Shown here one piece after another: positions 24,316 to 25,566 of a stretch of DNA of 25,566 nt. Source of the stretch: Pseudomonas sp. UBA4194 (GTDB taxonomy: Bacteria; Pseudomonadota; Gammaproteobacteria; Pseudomonadales; Pseudomonadaceae). Location: NCBI RefSeq assembly GCF_002379585.1, contig NZ_DFUE01000079.1, positions 29,142-54,707 on the forward strand, written 5' to 3'. The first letter of the stretch is position 1, and every line of letters starts with the position of its first letter. The position numbers and the translations under genes are program-made. Under the pieces are notes generated by a model that did not search any database, was not told the origin of the DNA, and was given only the letters and a program-made list of their open reading frames with translations.

Positions 24316-25566
24316 TCAGGCCGGCACGGCTACCGGCATGGACGGCTGAGGAAAGTACTGGGCGAAGGTCACGTTGTCGTGCCGATCCACCAGCTTTTTC
24401 AGGCGCTCGTTGAACGCCCGGCCTACCCCATATTGGCCACCCGAAACGGTGCGGAACTGAGCCGTCAGCACAATGCCATTGAGGTCCATCTTATCCACTC
24501 CGAACACCTGCAGCGGCCCCTGCAGGTTGTGCTTGAGCATCACGTCGTCGACGATGGATTGCCCAGACTGCTTGATCAGGTCCAGCGCCGTATCGATGTC
24601 GCTGTCATAGGTGAACTGCACCGAGAAAAAGGCATACGCGAACTGCCGCGACTGATTGGTGACCGCCTTGATCTGACCAAACGGCACGGAGTGGACGAAG
24701 CCCTTCCCGTCACGCAAGCGCAACGTGCGGATGGTCAGGCTTTCCACGGTACCTGCATGCCCCGAGTCGAGCACCACCCAGTCGCCAATGGCGATGGTGT
24801 CTTCGATCAGGATGAACAGCCCGGTAATCACATCCTGCACCAGTTGCTGGGAACCGAAGCCGATGGCCAGGCCTACCACACCGGCACCGGCCAGCAACGG
24901 CGCGACGTTGATGCCCAGGTTGGCCATGGTGGTGATTGCACAGATCACCACCAGAACGATCTTGATGGCGTTCCGCAGCATCGGCAGGATGGTTTTGACC
25001 CGCGTACTGGGCTCCCGGGAAGCGCGCTTGCCCACTGACGGTTTCAGCGCTTCCTGGATGGCGGTGTCCAACACCACCCACAACAACCACGTCACCAGCA
25101 GAATCAAACCGATGCTGCTCAGCGAATCACTCACCGCGCGCCCAAAGCTGTTGCGGGCGGCGAACTCCAGCACCGATATGCCCCAGATGCGACCCAGCAG
25201 CTCGATGAACGCCACGGCCATGGCAATCCGCGCCAAGGCATGGCCCAGATTGCGCAGCAGTTCTCTATAAGGGCGCAACTTCTGAGCAGGTACCCCCTGC
25301 GCAGGTTTGAACAGATGCTGCATGACTGTACTGAGAAACACCGTACCGATCAGCAGAATGGTGGTCAGCAAAGCACTCTGCAACGCCTTCTGGCTTTCTT
25401 CACCCGCTCCGATCAAATGCACGGCCGACACCAGGATCATCAGCAGAATGGGCAGGTACCACACCCCTGAGAAAATCCGCAGCGATTCCTGCACTGCCCG
25501 GTGCTGTGTGCGCTGGTGCAGGGAGCGATTGCGAATCAGATGGGCGACCGGGCGGCGCATGCGCAC
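24316..25566 (-). CDS. MscS-family mechanosensitive channel, cut at the window edge
   Basis: This reads to the window end; 416 or more residues are visible, and the true N-terminus probably lies beyond. There are several transmembrane segments, then the pore helix and MscS core: NLGINVAPLLAGAGVVGLAI and FGSQQLVQDVITGLFILIED, followed by the beta domain (IGDWVVL, GHAGTVESLTIRTLRLRDG) and an alpha/beta C-terminal domain (SVQFTYDSDIDTALDLIKQ). Such channels release solutes on hypo-osmotic shock. The extra N-terminal membrane segments suggest a large YbiO-like member rather than the small MscS. The visible first codon (GTG at 25566, then ATG) should not be taken as the start. Confidence 0.9.
   Translation of the reverse strand: MRMRRPVAHLIRNRSLHQRTQHRAVQESLRIFSGVWYLPILLMILVSAVHLIGAGEESQKALQSALLTTILLIGTVFLSTVMQHLFKPAQGVPAQKLRPYRELLRNLGHALARIAMAVAFIELLGRIWGISVLEFAARNSFGRAVSDSLSSIGLILLVTWLLWVVLDTAIQEALKPSVGKRASREPSTRVKTILPMLRNAIKIVLVVICAITTMANLGINVAPLLAGAGVVGLAIGFGSQQLVQDVITGLFILIEDTIAIGDWVVLDSGHAGTVESLTIRTLRLRDGKGFVHSVPFGQIKAVTNQSRQFAYAFFSVQFTYDSDIDTALDLIKQSGQSIVDDVMLKHNLQGPLQVFGVDKMDLNGIVLTAQFRTVSGGQYGVGRAFNERLKKLVDRHDNVTFAQYFPQPSMPVAVPA

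Overview
The window looks like a chromosomal segment from the genus Pseudomonas, most like the P. putida/fluorescens lineage. The basis is GC-rich DNA, a lexA2-imuA-imuB-dnaE2 mutasome operon with a LexA2-type box, a TreS-like GH13 enzyme, and three Pseudomonas-style families of short palindromic repeats. No rRNA or tRNA genes, CRISPR arrays or phage genes were seen.

Left part (1-7100): A single-domain TreS-like glycosidase and a small hypothetical gene lie on the minus strand. A three-gene plus-strand operon follows: a periplasmic solute-binding protein, a membrane diguanylate cyclase with a periplasmic domain, and a second paralogous solute-binding protein. There are no ABC permease or ATPase genes, so this reads as a ligand-sensing c-di-GMP module rather than a transporter. 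Next is ilvE on the minus strand. Palindromic elements of the CCCTCACCCC family sit at 1-8 (edge), 2487-2585 and 5556-5800; the last contains a 64-bp tandem repeat.

Middle-left (7100-11310): A GntR/FCD regulator is divergent from a crotonase, CaiB-type CoA-transferase and MFS transporter operon. Three copies of a TTGG-N4-CCAA operator lie in the divergent region, and a good sigma70 promoter overlaps one of them. This looks like a substrate-inducible pathway for uptake, CoA activation and conversion of an unknown carboxylate. The crotonase lacks both hydratase glutamates.

Middle-right (11388-20270), all minus strand: The SOS mutagenesis operon lexA2-imuA-imuB-dnaE2 has overlapping or near-overlapping genes and a GTAC-N4-GTAC box at the lexA2 start. 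Upstream are two overlapping GT2 glycosyltransferases whose 5' region can form a nested hairpin that hides the Shine-Dalgarno. Further upstream are a PQQ-type soluble aldose dehydrogenase and a small exported proline/asparagine-rich protein.

Right part (20400-25566): A 2.8-kb array of about 16 REP units, each a pair of inverted hairpins repeating every ~149 bp, is interrupted by a REP-associated tyrosine transposase (RAYT). The two arms of every unit differ by a compensatory base-pair swap at the loop-closing position, and the spacers are mosaic. A LysR regulator and an MscS-family channel (cut by the window end) close the window. The repeat array with its RAYT and the solute-binding-protein/diguanylate-cyclase operon are the two most interesting items.
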